Source: JAFDCJ01 sp964527835 (GTDB taxonomy: Bacteria; Desulfobacterota; Desulfobacteria; Desulfobacterales; JAFDCJ01). From it: DNA of 64,000 nt. Made by a program: the position numbers and the translations under genes. This document shows, in pieces, positions 24,581 to 33,900 of the stretch (the first letter of the stretch is position 1; every line of letters starts with the position of its first letter). The notes beneath the pieces were generated by a model that had not been told where the DNA came from, made no database searches, and worked only from the letters and a program-made list of their open reading frames with translations. The stretch spans positions 9,118-73,117 of the forward strand of contig CAZGNV010000017.1 of the NCBI GenBank assembly GCA_964527835.1. The letters run 5' to 3'.

Positions 24581-26002
24581 TTATTTCACTTTTACGACAT
24601 CCTGGATCTTCCATGTTTTCTGGAAAAGCGCTTTTTGGGGCCCAAAAAGGCGCATGGCGATCCAAAACCGCTCGCCGGTGGGAATCCAATTGGCTTTGAA
24701 CCCCTCGGGGGCCTTCGGTGCAAAGTAAAGATCGACAGATCCATCGGCATTCATCTTCAGACTGTTCTTTTCGAAAGAAGAAATCCCTACCCGTTGCGAA
24801 CCTTCAATGAAACTGTAATTTGTAAAACTATAGGCAATAATCGACCAGAAATCTCTCACGGGTGCGTCCGCGGGCACACGCAAGCGATAGACCGATTTCC
24901 CGTCCAATGGTTTCCCTTGGGCATCATAAAGGGTCACCAGGTAGAATGCCCCTTTGCCCAACACCTTTGGCATGAAAGTAGCGAAATGATAAAGCGTCGC
25001 CCGCTGGTCGATGAGCATCCTGTCTTCGGTCACAAAGGGCCATCCGGCCATGGCCTGTTCCCGGGAAAGATTAAACGCGGACCAATGGGTGCCCTCGAAA
25101 AAGGTGCGGAAAGCCCGGTTAATGAAAAGCCACTGCAGGTATTCATAGGCCTCCTGGATGGCCCCCTTGAGGATTTTCTTCATTTTTTCATCGGGATTGA
25201 ATGGTTTTCCCTTTTCGATGCCAATGGCGGCCAGTTGACCCATCATGGCCAGATCGCGGGCCTGCACGGGCTCCTCCTGGACGACGTCGGCGATATCCTG
25301 GAAGTAGGAAAGGTCATACTTCGGCAGGGTGTCCCATTTCTTAGGATAGGCATCGATGAACTTGACCGGCGGCGGATTGTCGGCCTTGCCCAGAGGGTAG
25401 ACCTTGATGGTTTTGTCGTAAGCGACCACGTCGTCGTAGGTCGCCCCTTTCACCGGCACCGGACGCAGGGCCGCATACACGGCGTAGGTCCTGGGCCGAA
25501 ACACCAGGTAACCGGTCTCCGGCACGGGACCGTCGTATCCCGGCGGCAGAAAGAGGTATTTTCCTCCCTTGCCCTTGTCGGCTCCCTTGGGACCGACATC
25601 GGTGAAGGGATAGTCCCAGGCATCTACAAAAGATCCGAAGAGCTTTACCTTGGCCGATGCGCCAGGCAATTCCACCACCAGCGGTCCGTTCCTGGTGTTG
25701 AAGCAGGCCACTACATAGGGCGTCTGGTTGTTGGCCGTCAGGAAACGGTGACGGGAAGTCATGGGCCTGGAAAAGTACACCAGGTCGTTCCAGTCACCGC
25801 CCAGGTCGCGGCGCGTCGCCTTGATGAATCCGCGCAGGCTGACCATGGGCATGGCCCAGACGGCGGTTTCCACTGCCCGTCGATATAACATGTGTTCATA
25901 GGGATCCTTATGGTTGTCGGCACCGGCCTGCACACTTGTTAAACCCGTAAGAAAGAACACGGCAATACTGACAATCAACATCTTTTTTTTGCATGTAATC
26001 AT
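24581..26002 (-). CDS. Secreted DUF1254/DUF1214 protein
   Basis: The 473-residue protein starts with a signal peptide (MITCKKKMLIVSIAVFFL, cleavage near VQA-GAD). A DUF1254-like part (about 35-200: YRRAVETAVWAMPMVSL, LTANNQTPYVVACFNTRNG, GPLVVELPG) precedes a DUF1214-like part (about 370-460: FYLVTLYDAQGKPLDG, YRLRVPADAPVRDFWSI). Such periplasmic proteins are common but uncharacterised. Its place inside the island, downstream of an SDR, suggests a role at the cell surface during substrate use. Confidence 0.8.
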   Translation of the reverse strand: MITCKKKMLIVSIAVFFLTGLTSVQAGADNHKDPYEHMLYRRAVETAVWAMPMVSLRGFIKATRRDLGGDWNDLVYFSRPMTSRHRFLTANNQTPYVVACFNTRNGPLVVELPGASAKVKLFGSFVDAWDYPFTDVGPKGADKGKGGKYLFLPPGYDGPVPETGYLVFRPRTYAVYAALRPVPVKGATYDDVVAYDKTIKVYPLGKADNPPPVKFIDAYPKKWDTLPKYDLSYFQDIADVVQEEPVQARDLAMMGQLAAIGIEKGKPFNPDEKMKKILKGAIQEAYEYLQWLFINRAFRTFFEGTHWSAFNLSREQAMAGWPFVTEDRMLIDQRATLYHFATFMPKVLGKGAFYLVTLYDAQGKPLDGKSVYRLRVPADAPVRDFWSIIAYSFTNYSFIEGSQRVGISSFEKNSLKMNADGSVDLYFAPKAPEGFKANWIPTGERFWIAMRLFGPQKALFQKTWKIQDVVKVK

Positions 26003-26028
26003 GGTTGAGGCCCTCCTTTATTGAAGCT

Positions 26029-26877
26029 TTACTGAATATCTTTCTGATTGACCTGACGCGCCTTGTTGCGCCACTTGTTAAAATTCCTGCGGCTGAAGTT
26101 CATTACGAATGTGGGACTGATGCGCGCCAGCCACCACATCACCCGGGCAAAACCCGTAACCGTGATGATGGGCTTGTTTTTGGCCACACCCTTGAGAATG
26201 ACCCGGACGCATTCTTCGGGGGTGGCCCCCAGACGCTCCAAAAGGGAGTTTGCATCCAGCCAGGCCTGTTTATCGTAGTTGACCGTCTTCACATTGTCGA
26301 AAATAGGCGTCTTGATGAAACCGGGACAAACCACGCTCACATTGACCCCCAGGTCCTTGCCCTCCACCCACAGCCCCTCGGAAAGGCCCACCACAGCGAA
26401 CTTGCTGGCGACGTAAGACACGGTGGCCGGAAAAGGGATCAGCCCCTCCACCGAGGCGATGTTGACAATATGGCCCGACCCCTGCCTGACCATCTGGTGG
26501 TAAGCCAAAAGCGTTCCATAGATGACGCCGTTGAGGTTTACATCCAGCACCTGGCGCCAGTGCTCGATGTTCTGGTCCCGCACTTCACCCGCTATACCGA
26601 TGCCGGCATTGTTGAAGATGTAATCCAGCCGCCCTTCTTGGGCCACCACTTCTTCCACCACTTTCTTGAAGGCCTCGTAGTCGGTGACGTCAAGCACCTG
26701 TTCTTTGACTGTACCACCCTGCCGTTTGATCCCCTCAACGGCCTCTTTCAGCATTTCCGTGTTGACATCGGTGGCGACCACTTTGGCGCCACTTCCTGAA
26801 AGCTCTTCGGTCAGGGTCCGGCCGATACCTGAGGCCGCCCCGGTGACGATGCAAACCTTGTTGTTAAATGGTGTCAT
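26029..26877 (-). CDS. Short-chain dehydrogenase/reductase (SDR copy 1)
   Basis: The 282-residue protein has the classical SDR signatures: TGAASGIGR (NAD(P) binding), NNAGIGIAGE, IVNIASVEG with the catalytic Ser, and YVASK with the catalytic Tyr and Lys. It has an unusually long basic C-terminus (MNFSRRNFNKWRNKAR). A second copy lies at 27869-28717; 254 bases of the two genes are identical. The expected reaction is oxidation of a hydroxyl group on a pathway intermediate. Confidence 0.92.
   Translation of the reverse strand: MTPFNNKVCIVTGAASGIGRTLTEELSGSGAKVVATDVNTEMLKEAVEGIKRQGGTVKEQVLDVTDYEAFKKVVEEVVAQEGRLDYIFNNAGIGIAGEVRDQNIEHWRQVLDVNLNGVIYGTLLAYHQMVRQGSGHIVNIASVEGLIPFPATVSYVASKFAVVGLSEGLWVEGKDLGVNVSVVCPGFIKTPIFDNVKTVNYDKQAWLDANSLLERLGATPEECVRVILKGVAKNKPIITVTGFARVMWWLARISPTFVMNFSRRNFNKWRNKARQVNQKDIQ
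26330..26583 (-). repeat. 254-bp block identical to 28170-28423 (inside SDR copy 1)
   Basis: Every base from 26330 to 26583 equals the corresponding base at 28170-28423, while sequence on both sides differs noticeably. The block covers the catalytic YVASK region of both SDR genes. A sharply bounded identical stretch inside otherwise diverged paralogs is the hallmark of recent gene conversion. Confidence 0.9.
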
Positions 26878-26989
26878 GAAAATTTCTCCTTCTTGCAGTT
26901 TCTACGATACGGCACCAGGGGGCGGCGGGCTGCAGAACCCGCCGCGAACACCGGCAGCGCCGCACGCCTTCGCCCCCCGCCGGTAGATC

Positions 26990-27823
26990 CTAGGTGGGAT
27001 CAGCTGGAGCGGTTGTCGGCACGGGCAGGGGCATGGCCATGATCTTCTTGTCTACGATGACATGCTCCTTGGCCACGAACAACGGCGAATTGGAGACATT
27101 GGCGAATTCTTCAATGTCCTGGGCGAAAAGCCCGAATGACTCGCCGGCCTCGGGCCCCGCGGGGGCCGCCAGGTCCCGGCGGTCCAGCCACACCTCCGCA
27201 TGGCCGAAGACCGAGACCGCCTCCATCCCGCCGCGGACGGAGCGCCACTGATCGGCCACCGGGTCTTCAAAGGCGTGCAACTGCAGGTAGCGCTGGTAGG
27301 GTACGAACTGATCGTATTGCCGCGCCAGGGCCCCGTGGCATGTCCGCCAGTGAAATTGAATATCCTTGACGGACAAACCGGGGCGCACATGGCCCACGTA
27401 ATAGCCCTTAATCAGCATATTGTCCTCCCGGGCGACAAGCTTGCCGGGGGCGTTGATCTGGGGAAGTTCCACGCAAAAATAAAGCAGCGATCTGGAAAAA
27501 TCCACGAACTTCCGCTCGTCTTCCAGCAGCTCTGCGGCCGCTTCCTGCCCTTCGGGCGTCTGCAGGGCTTCGGCCAGGTCCTGGCGGCTTTTCCACCAGA
27601 ACTCGGCCACGCCATCATAACCTTCGGCCTCGGTGCCGTACATCTGGCGCATCAATTCGCCGTCGTCATCGTCGTCCAGGACGTGGGCCTGCACGTAACG
27701 GCGGATGCGCAGCGCCGGGGTGTTTTTGACCACCAGCGCGGCATGCTTGTCCAGCCAGTACTGCTGGAAATCCTCCAGGGACATGTTTTCAGCTTTGCGC
27801 ATGAAATAGTTCAACCTGATCAT
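26990..27823 (-). CDS. Tandem EthD-domain protein
   Basis: The 277-residue protein contains two ferredoxin-like EthD halves. The first has MIRLNYFMRKAENMSLEDFQ with a YWLDKHAALV turn. The second (about 135-230) has IKGYYVGHVRPGLSVKDIQFHW and a CHGALARQYDQ segment. Both carry the W(L/x)..H(A/G) pattern of the family. EthD-fold proteins bind or transform small hydrophobic molecules. It lies between the two SDR copies. AGGAGA precedes the ATG. Confidence 0.78.
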   Translation of the reverse strand: MIRLNYFMRKAENMSLEDFQQYWLDKHAALVVKNTPALRIRRYVQAHVLDDDDDGELMRQMYGTEAEGYDGVAEFWWKSRQDLAEALQTPEGQEAAAELLEDERKFVDFSRSLLYFCVELPQINAPGKLVAREDNMLIKGYYVGHVRPGLSVKDIQFHWRTCHGALARQYDQFVPYQRYLQLHAFEDPVADQWRSVRGGMEAVSVFGHAEVWLDRRDLAAPAGPEAGESFGLFAQDIEEFANVSNSPLFVAKEHVIVDKKIMAMPLPVPTTAPADPT

Positions 27824-27868
27824 GGGAGTTCTCCTCTCCTGCTAATGATGATGAATTGGAAATGATAG

Positions 27869-28717
27869 TTATTGTGAATCTGCCTGATTGACCCGGCGCG
27901 CCTTGTCACGCCACTTGTTAAAATCTTTGCGGGCAAAGTTCATCATGAAGGTGGGACTGAGGCGCACCAGCCACCACATGATCCGGGCCACTGGCGTTAC
28001 CGTGATAACAGGCTTGTTCTTGGCCACGCCCTTGAGCATCACCCGGGCGCACACCTCGGCAGTTACGGCAAAACGTTCCCAGACGGAAAGCGCCTTGATA
28101 AACTCCTGGCGATCAAAGCCGACCATGGGAGACGTGTCGAAAATAGGGGTCTTGATGAATCCCGGGCACACCACGCTCACATTGACCCCCAGGTCCTTGC
28201 CCTCCACCCACAGCCCCTCGGAAAGGCCCACCACAGCGAACTTGCTGGCGACGTAAGACACGGTGGCCGGAAAAGGGATCAGCCCCTCCACCGAGGCGAT
28301 GTTGACAATATGGCCCGACCCCTGCCTGACCATCTGGTGGTAAGCCAAAAGCGTTCCATAGATGACGCCGTTGAGGTTTACATCCAGCACCTGGCGCCAG
28401 TGCTCGATGTTCTGGTCCCGCACCTCACCCGCCATGGCGATGCCGGCATTGTTGAAGAGGTAATCCAGCCGCCCTTCTTTGGCCACGACGTCTTCCACCA
28501 CTTTTTTGAAGGCTTCGTAGTCGGTGACATCCAGTTCCCGGGCGGTTATCGCCCCACCCTGGCCCTTGATGGCCTCCGCGGACTCCTGCAGCAATGACGT
28601 GTTGACATCGGTGGCGACTACTTTCGCTCCGTTTCCCACAAGTTCGTCCGCCAGGGCCCGGCCGATGCCCGAGGCCGCTCCGGTCACGATACAAACCTTG
28701 TCGTTAAATTTGCCCAT
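27869..28717 (-). CDS. Short-chain dehydrogenase/reductase (SDR copy 2)
   Basis: The 282-residue protein has TGAASGIGRALAD, NNAGIAMAGE, IVNIASVEG and YVASK, all SDR hallmarks. The start at ATG 28717 follows GGAGG. It is a close paralog of the SDR at 26029-26877; differences concentrate in the N- and C-terminal thirds (for example the FDTSPMVGFDRQEF region), which suggests different substrates despite the converted core. First gene of the stretch ahead of the sulfur-relay operon. Confidence 0.92.
   Translation of the reverse strand: MGKFNDKVCIVTGAASGIGRALADELVGNGAKVVATDVNTSLLQESAEAIKGQGGAITARELDVTDYEAFKKVVEDVVAKEGRLDYLFNNAGIAMAGEVRDQNIEHWRQVLDVNLNGVIYGTLLAYHQMVRQGSGHIVNIASVEGLIPFPATVSYVASKFAVVGLSEGLWVEGKDLGVNVSVVCPGFIKTPIFDTSPMVGFDRQEFIKALSVWERFAVTAEVCARVMLKGVAKNKPVITVTPVARIMWWLVRLSPTFMMNFARKDFNKWRDKARRVNQADSQ
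28170..28423 (-). repeat. 254-bp block identical to 26330-26583 (inside SDR copy 2)
   Basis: This is the second member of the identical pair. The identity ends at single mismatches on each side, and protein divergence resumes immediately. See the SDR genes for context. Confidence 0.9.
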
Positions 28718-28805
28718 AAAAACCCCTCCTTTTAGCACTTTTCATTTTCCAGGCCCCGTCAGTAATTTCGGAGGCGATCCCGGAAAACTTCGGTTTCACC
28801 ACCGG

Positions 28806-29114
28806 CTAAAACACCACGTAGCGGTCGCTGTTTTTGACCAGCTCGGCATTTTTGGCCTGGGTGGCAAAATCCTTGAACCCCAGGCAGGGGACATCTTCTT
28901 CTTTCAACCCCAGGGCCTTAAAGCTGACGTCGCACACGGAAACTTTCGCCATGTCCACCAGCTGGGGAAAATCCGGCGATCGGGTCAGCAGCACCGACCG
29001 GCCGGTGAAAAAGATTTCTACCTGCTTGTTTTTTGCCCGCGCGGCCCCGGTCAGCCTGATGACGTAATCCAGGTACTTGTCCGAAGTGACCAGAATGCCC
29101 AGTTTATCAGCCAT
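28806..29114 (-). CDS. DsrE-family small sulfur-relay-like protein
   Basis: The 102-residue protein (MADKLGILVTSDKYLDYVIRL, KQVEIFFTGRSVLLTR, MAKVSVCDVSFKALGL) has the alternating strand-helix pattern of DsrE/F-like proteins. A Cys in SVCDVSF lies near the usual sulfur-carrier position. ATG 29114 is preceded by GGGAGGAT. It is the last gene of a five-gene set of sulfur-carrier homologs, so a role in persulfide transfer is likely but inferred. Confidence 0.75.
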   Translation of the reverse strand: MADKLGILVTSDKYLDYVIRLTGAARAKNKQVEIFFTGRSVLLTRSPDFPQLVDMAKVSVCDVSFKALGLKEEDVPCLGFKDFATQAKNAELVKNSDRYVVF

Positions 29115-29154
29115 AACCATCCTCCCGGACGACGACATTCATTCATCATCTCCT

Positions 29155-29328
29155 TCACCACCAGCAGATCACCTTTTGACAGGAAAAAATTTCATCCACG
29201 ACTTGAGGCCAGTCCATATCCTCGCGAAAAATCTCCAGCACGGTCGTCCTTTTGCCATTGGAGACAATTTGCATCAGGGCATTGACAGTATCATCTGCCG
29301 GTGATTTCAAAATATGAAGTATCTCCAT
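29155..29328 (-). CDS. Small DsrH/TusB-like protein
   Basis: A 57-residue frame starts at ATG 29328 after GGGAGG and ends at TGA 29155. The N-terminus MEILHILKSPADD recalls the MLHxVNKSP start of TusB/DsrH, and the end has a SCQKVICWW motif with two Cys. It is shorter than standard DsrH (about 95 residues). It lies between two DsrE-like genes with tight spacing, which supports it being real. Confidence 0.65.
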   Translation of the reverse strand: MEILHILKSPADDTVNALMQIVSNGKRTTVLEIFREDMDWPQVVDEIFSCQKVICWW

Positions 29329-29339
29329 GATACCTCCCT

Positions 29340-29627
29340 CTAAAACGGAATCACCAGGTCCACATCCCGCAGCATTTCACCGATCTGCTCCACGGTGGCG
29401 AGCTGGAAGCCGTACTTTTCCACGTTGGCCGGGTTGTTGGAATAGCGCTCGCCTTCCATCTCATCGAAAAATTCCATGTTCTCGCGAAAGGCTTCGTCCA
29501 TGTCGGCAATTTCGTGGTTCAGCACGAACATGCTCACCCGGGTCTTGTACAGGGTCATGCCCAGGCTGGTGCGCAACCCTTCGTATTGCTGTTCGGGATC
29601 CTTGATCAAGACAGCCACTTTTTTCAT
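29340..29627 (-). CDS. DsrE/DsrF-family protein
   Basis: The 95-residue protein (MKKVAVLIKDPEQQYEGLRTS, VSMFVLNHEIAD, LATVEQIGEMLRDVDLVIPF) has the DsrEF fold pattern of a nucleotide-free alpha/beta sandwich. It contains no Cys, so it may play a structural part in a DsrEFH-like assembly. AGGAG precedes the start. Confidence 0.75.
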   Translation of the reverse strand: MKKVAVLIKDPEQQYEGLRTSLGMTLYKTRVSMFVLNHEIADMDEAFRENMEFFDEMEGERYSNNPANVEKYGFQLATVEQIGEMLRDVDLVIPF

Positions 29628-29661
29628 CCCTGATTGCTCCTGCTGCTTCGTTGGCCTTTGG

Positions 29662-29904
29662 TTACACCAGGCGTTTAATAAAATAGCGGATGAAGTCTGC
29701 CTCCTCTTGAATTTTCAGGATCTCATTGCCGCTGTTTTCAGCCCAGGACGGAAAATCGTTCAAAGATCCCCGGTCGCTGACCTGAGCCTCGATGATCTCG
29801 CCGATCTGAACTTCATTGATCAGCTTGCTGACCTTGAGAATCGGTATGGGACAGGACAACCCTTTCAGGTCGTACACCTTGGTGACCTGGGTCTCATCAT
29901 GCAT
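29662..29904 (-). CDS. tusA: TusA/SirA-family sulfur carrier
   Basis: The 80-residue protein has the TusA motif with Cys18 in LSCPIPILKVSKLI, followed by IIEAQVSDRGSLNDFPSWAE. TusA proteins carry a persulfide on this Cys and pass it to DsrE-type partners. GGAGG lies eight bases upstream of the ATG. It is flanked by DsrE-family genes on both sides. Confidence 0.9.
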   Translation of the reverse strand: MHDETQVTKVYDLKGLSCPIPILKVSKLINEVQIGEIIEAQVSDRGSLNDFPSWAENSGNEILKIQEEADFIRYFIKRLV

Positions 29905-29934
29905 GGCAAACCTCCATGTAATCCGTAAGCATCT

Positions 29935-30486
29935 TTAGATAAACAACTGGACCCTGCTGTTCTTGGCTTCGTGCAGAAAGGTCGCCACCCCGGCATAGTC
30001 AAGCCCCGGGTAGTCGATGAATTCATCGCGCTCGAAGCCCAGTAACTCCGTGGACTTGTCGCTGAGGTAGATGCGCACCCCGAACTCCGCGGCCATGGAA
30101 ATCATCTGCTCCAGGGAAGGGATGTTGCTTTTTTCCATCAGCTCCAAGAAAGCGGCGGTGTCAATTCCGCCAAGATTATTTTCGGCCAGCTTCACCTCCC
30201 CGGCTCCCCGGGGCAGGTTGGCCCCCAGTATTTTTTCCACCCCGTCCTTATCTTCGACCACCTTGTTTTTGTCGCGCAGGGCCGCCAGGGCCCAGAAGGT
30301 GAAATACATCACCACCTCCATGCCCATGGCCACCGCACCGGTGGCCAGCACAAAAGCGGTGTACACTTTGTCCAGCTCCCCGCTTAACACGCCGATGGTG
30401 ATCTTGTCTGCCGGTGCATTTTTTTTCAGGGCTTCAATTTCAGATCTCAGTTCCGCGACTTGAGATTCAAGGGCTTGGATATCCAT
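29935..30486 (-). CDS. DsrE2-like protein
   Basis: The 183-residue protein begins with a short coiled coil (about 1-24, ALESQVAELRSEIEALK) and continues as a DsrE2-like domain (IGVLSGELDKVYTAFVLATGAVAMGMEVVMYFTFWAL, then a late VRIYLSDKSTELLGF). The Cys usual in the last motif of DsrE2 is Ser/Asp here. It is the first gene of the sulfur-relay set, preceded by AAGGAGG. A membrane association through the hydrophobic middle helix is possible. Confidence 0.78.
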   Translation of the reverse strand: MDIQALESQVAELRSEIEALKKNAPADKITIGVLSGELDKVYTAFVLATGAVAMGMEVVMYFTFWALAALRDKNKVVEDKDGVEKILGANLPRGAGEVKLAENNLGGIDTAAFLELMEKSNIPSLEQMISMAAEFGVRIYLSDKSTELLGFERDEFIDYPGLDYAGVATFLHEAKNSRVQLFI

Positions 30487-30528
30487 GAAGACCTCCTTGA
30501 TTTCATTTGGATAAATATTGACGGTCCC

Positions 30529-30759
30529 GTAAAAAGCTTGTTTATGCCGCTAGCGGCAACCTATGAACAACGAACTTGGGTTGACTTCGTTGGAAGTCAT
30601 TTTCGAGCGACATCAACCCTTTTCGGAAAGAGAGCCGTGAGGGGTTGAGCGTTAAGAATCGCAAGCTATTTTTGGCTGTTACTAATACTTCTTGCGATTT
30701 AGCGAAACCCTGAACGGCTCCCGAAAAGGCTTGCGGAGCGAAAAAATCGACTTTTTACG
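30529..30759 (+). repeat. Full copy of the covarying hairpin repeat, with internal insert
   Basis: CGTAAAAAG (30529-30537) pairs with CTTTTTACG (30751-30759). Inside are AACCCTTTTCGG and CCGAAAAGG, then AGCCGT paired with ACGGCT, and a core stem ATCGCAAG against CTTGCGAT. About 55 extra bases after the left end include the palindrome GCCGCTAGCGGC. AATATTGA occurs on both outer sides. The rest of the 480-base gap (30487-30966) holds AT-rich promoter-like DNA and the paired sites at 30882-30918. Confidence 0.8.
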
Positions 30760-30881
30760 TTTTCATCAATATTGAATCGGTTTTTATTTTCCTTCAGCAA
30801 AAGCCGTACCACTGGACTGTATTATTTTTATATTGTTATTTCAGCCAATTAGATATATTAACCAATTTTAAGGGTACGCAA

Positions 30882-30918
30882 CGTCTTTATTTAGACCAAA
30901 AGTGTCTGTATAACGTCA
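30882..30918. promoter_or_regulatory. Tandem sites matching the sigma-54 enhancer pair
   Basis: CGTCTTTATTTAGACC (30882-30897) matches TGTCTGCATTTAGACA at 12 of 16 bases. TGTCTGTATAACGTCA (30903-30918) also fits the set. Their starts are 21 bp apart, exactly as at 23443-23479. They lie 49-85 bases upstream of the activator's start codon, a position suited to autoregulation. No sigma-54 promoter is seen here, so repression of its own gene is one option. Confidence 0.5.
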
Positions 30919-30966
30919 TTTTGCTTGGCCAAACACAACTTTTTTGTTACATAGGGGACAAACCCC

Positions 30967-33900
30967 ATGATGAGGCCACAAATTATGGAAGAACAAACGC
31001 TGAATTTATCGGAAGAACAGTGGGCCTTTCTGGCTTTGCTCAAGGCCTTTGACCGGCCGGTGCCCATCGAGGCTGCCGGAGCCCTGGCGCCCCTGCTGCC
31101 GGGCCCCCTGATGGACCTGCTGGAAAAAACCGAACCCCTGGGCTGGATCGAAAAACCTGCCAGAGGCCGGTTTGCCATTGGAAAGGATCTACCCGCGCAA
31201 GTTAGAGAAAAACTGAACCGGATAAACGGCAATGATCGCCTGTCACGGATTGCTGAAAAGGTCTACAGTGAAAAACTCGATGAGCAAATCGGCGCTGCCG
31301 GGATGCTGAACCTGCTCGACAGGGCCGGGCGCCACAAGGAAGCGGCACAATACGAAATTAAAATCGCCCACCGGGCCGTGGAAGCCAATGATCTGGAAAA
31401 GGCCCATCATTGCCTGGAAAAAGCGGTCAGGCGCCTGTATGACTGCTGCCAGGACAGGGAAAGCAGAGCCCTGTTTGTCTCCGGTGCCCTGGAGCTTTCC
31501 AATCTCTGCTTTTCTCTGGGAGTCGGATTCCAGCTGTTGGATAAATTCCTGCTTCAAGCCCAGGAGATCGCAGGCCGGCTGGGAGACCAGCGATCCCACG
31601 CCCTGACCAACCTGCATCTCGGGCGCCTTTATTATTTCACTGATCGCCGCGATGATGCCCTGGTGGCCCTGTCTTTGGGGCATGAGGAGATCCGGGAGCT
31701 GGAAGACGAAGATATCCTGGGGCAGTCGGCATTGTTTCTGGGAATTTTTTTCTTCATCAAGGGCCTTTTCAAGGAGGCCATCAAACACTTCGAAAAGGCC
31801 GAACAGGTGCTGGAAAGCGGCAAAACCACAATTCTGACAACCCCCTCGGCCCCTCTTTTTCTGGGCTACAGCGCCATCTACCTCGGCCAGTTCCACCGCG
31901 CCATCGGCCGGCTGGACTACTACTGGCGGCTGGCGGTGGACCAGGCCAACCCGGCCATGGCCTCAACCCTGCGCGCCGTTCTGGGAACCGTGCTGGTGTT
32001 GATGAAAAAAACCAGGGAGGCATCCTGGCACCTGCAGGAAGCGCAAAGGGAGGCGCAAAAAAGCCAGAATGCCCTTGGTTTTCATTTTGCCGGCGGCGGC
32101 ATCGCCTTGATGAACTTTCTTGAGGGCCGAGTTGAAGCGGCCTACGATGTGCTGCGCCAAACCGTGGAAGCGGGTGAGCGGGCCGGTCTCGTACGCCAGT
32201 TTTCATCGCCCTGGATCCTGGAAATGATGCATGAATTTCATCGCCAGGGCTTTGAACCCCTGCCGGGCTTTGAGTTTCCCGGCATGATGCAACGCATTTT
32301 TGACGGGGTCAACGTGCATCTGGGCGGCGTGGCCATGCGCCTGCGCGCCAGGGAAAAAATGGCCCAGGGGGCCGGCATGCAGACGGTTTTGGAAGATCTT
32401 ACCAGCAGCGAAAACATGCTGGCCCAATCCGGCGATCGGGTGCAGCAGGCCAAAACCATCTTCGAGATGGCCCGCCTCGCCCTGATGGAAAGAAAGCGGG
32501 AGGAGTCCCGGCGGCTCGTCCGCAAGGCCCGCCAGCTGCTGGGCGGCTATGTCGACGAGTTTTTCCCCCAGGAGTTCAATCACCTGATCAGCGGACGGGA
32601 TCGCCTTGCCGACACACAATTGCGCAACCAGCGTTTTTTGCACAACTTCCTGGCCATGATCGAATCCCTGTACCCCAGTGAAGACCGCCATGAGATCCTG
32701 GCCAAGGTGCTCACGGCCACCAGCGGCATGTTCGGCGCTGAGCGCAGCGGGCTTTTCTGGTTTCGCAGGGGGCGGTTTACCCGCACACCTGAGCTGAGAG
32801 CCGCCTGCAATCTGAGCCCCAAGGAAGCGGCGGCCGAAGAATTCCACGAAAGCATGTCCATGATTCTGAAAACCCACCGCACCCGGCAGCCCCAGGTGGG
32901 AGGGCTTCAGTCAACCCACAATCAGCTCAGCGCTCACAATATTCGTTCCGCAATGTGCATCCCCATCGAAGTTCAGGATCTGGTTCATGGGGTTCTGTAC
33001 TACGACAATTCCTACCTGGATGGGGCCTTTGATTTTCTGGACCCTTCCATCATGAAGCATATGGCAAGACACACCAACCTGGTGGTGGAGCGCCGGCTCA
33101 ACTACCTGAAACTCAAAGAAGAGCGCAACCTGCTGGTATCGGAAAAATCCATCCACCTGGAATATGACAAGTCCCGCATCATGGCGCGCTCGGCGGCCAT
33201 GTCCCAGGTGCTCGAGCAGGTCGACCAAGTCGCCGGAACCGAGTCGACCATCATCATCACCGGGGAAACCGGCACCGGCAAAGAACTGCTGGCCAGAAGA
33301 ATTCACAGCCAAAGCCTGCGCGCCAAAGGACCTTTTATCGTGGTGGACTCCACCACCATTCCCGAAAACCTGCTGGAAAGCGAGCTTTTCGGCCACGAGA
33401 AAGGGGCTTTTACCGGCGCGGAAAAACGCAAAATCGGGCGCATCGAACTGGCCCACCAGGGAACCCTTTTCATGGACGAAATCGGGGAGCTGCCCCTGCC
33501 GGCCCAGGCGAAGCTGCTCAGGGCCCTGCAGGAAAAAGAATTCATGCGCGTCGGCGGCACGCGGGTGATCACTTCCAACTTCCGCCTGGTAGCCGCCACC
33601 AACCGGGATTTAACCCGGGAGGTCGAACGCGGCCGTTTCCGCGAAGACCTCTATTTCCGGCTCAATGTAATTCCCATTCACCTGCCGCCCTTGCGGGAGC
33701 GCAAGGACGACATCGTCCTGCTGGCAAAATATTTCCTGAACCGGTACGCAAAAAAATATAAGCGCCAGGGACTCAAACTGACAGCCGACCAGGAAAAAAT
33801 GCTCCGACAGTACAAGTGGCCGGGAAACGTCAGGGAGCTGCAGAACATCATGGAAAGAGCGGTGCTGCTGTCAGGGGACAATCAGCTGGAAATACAGTTG

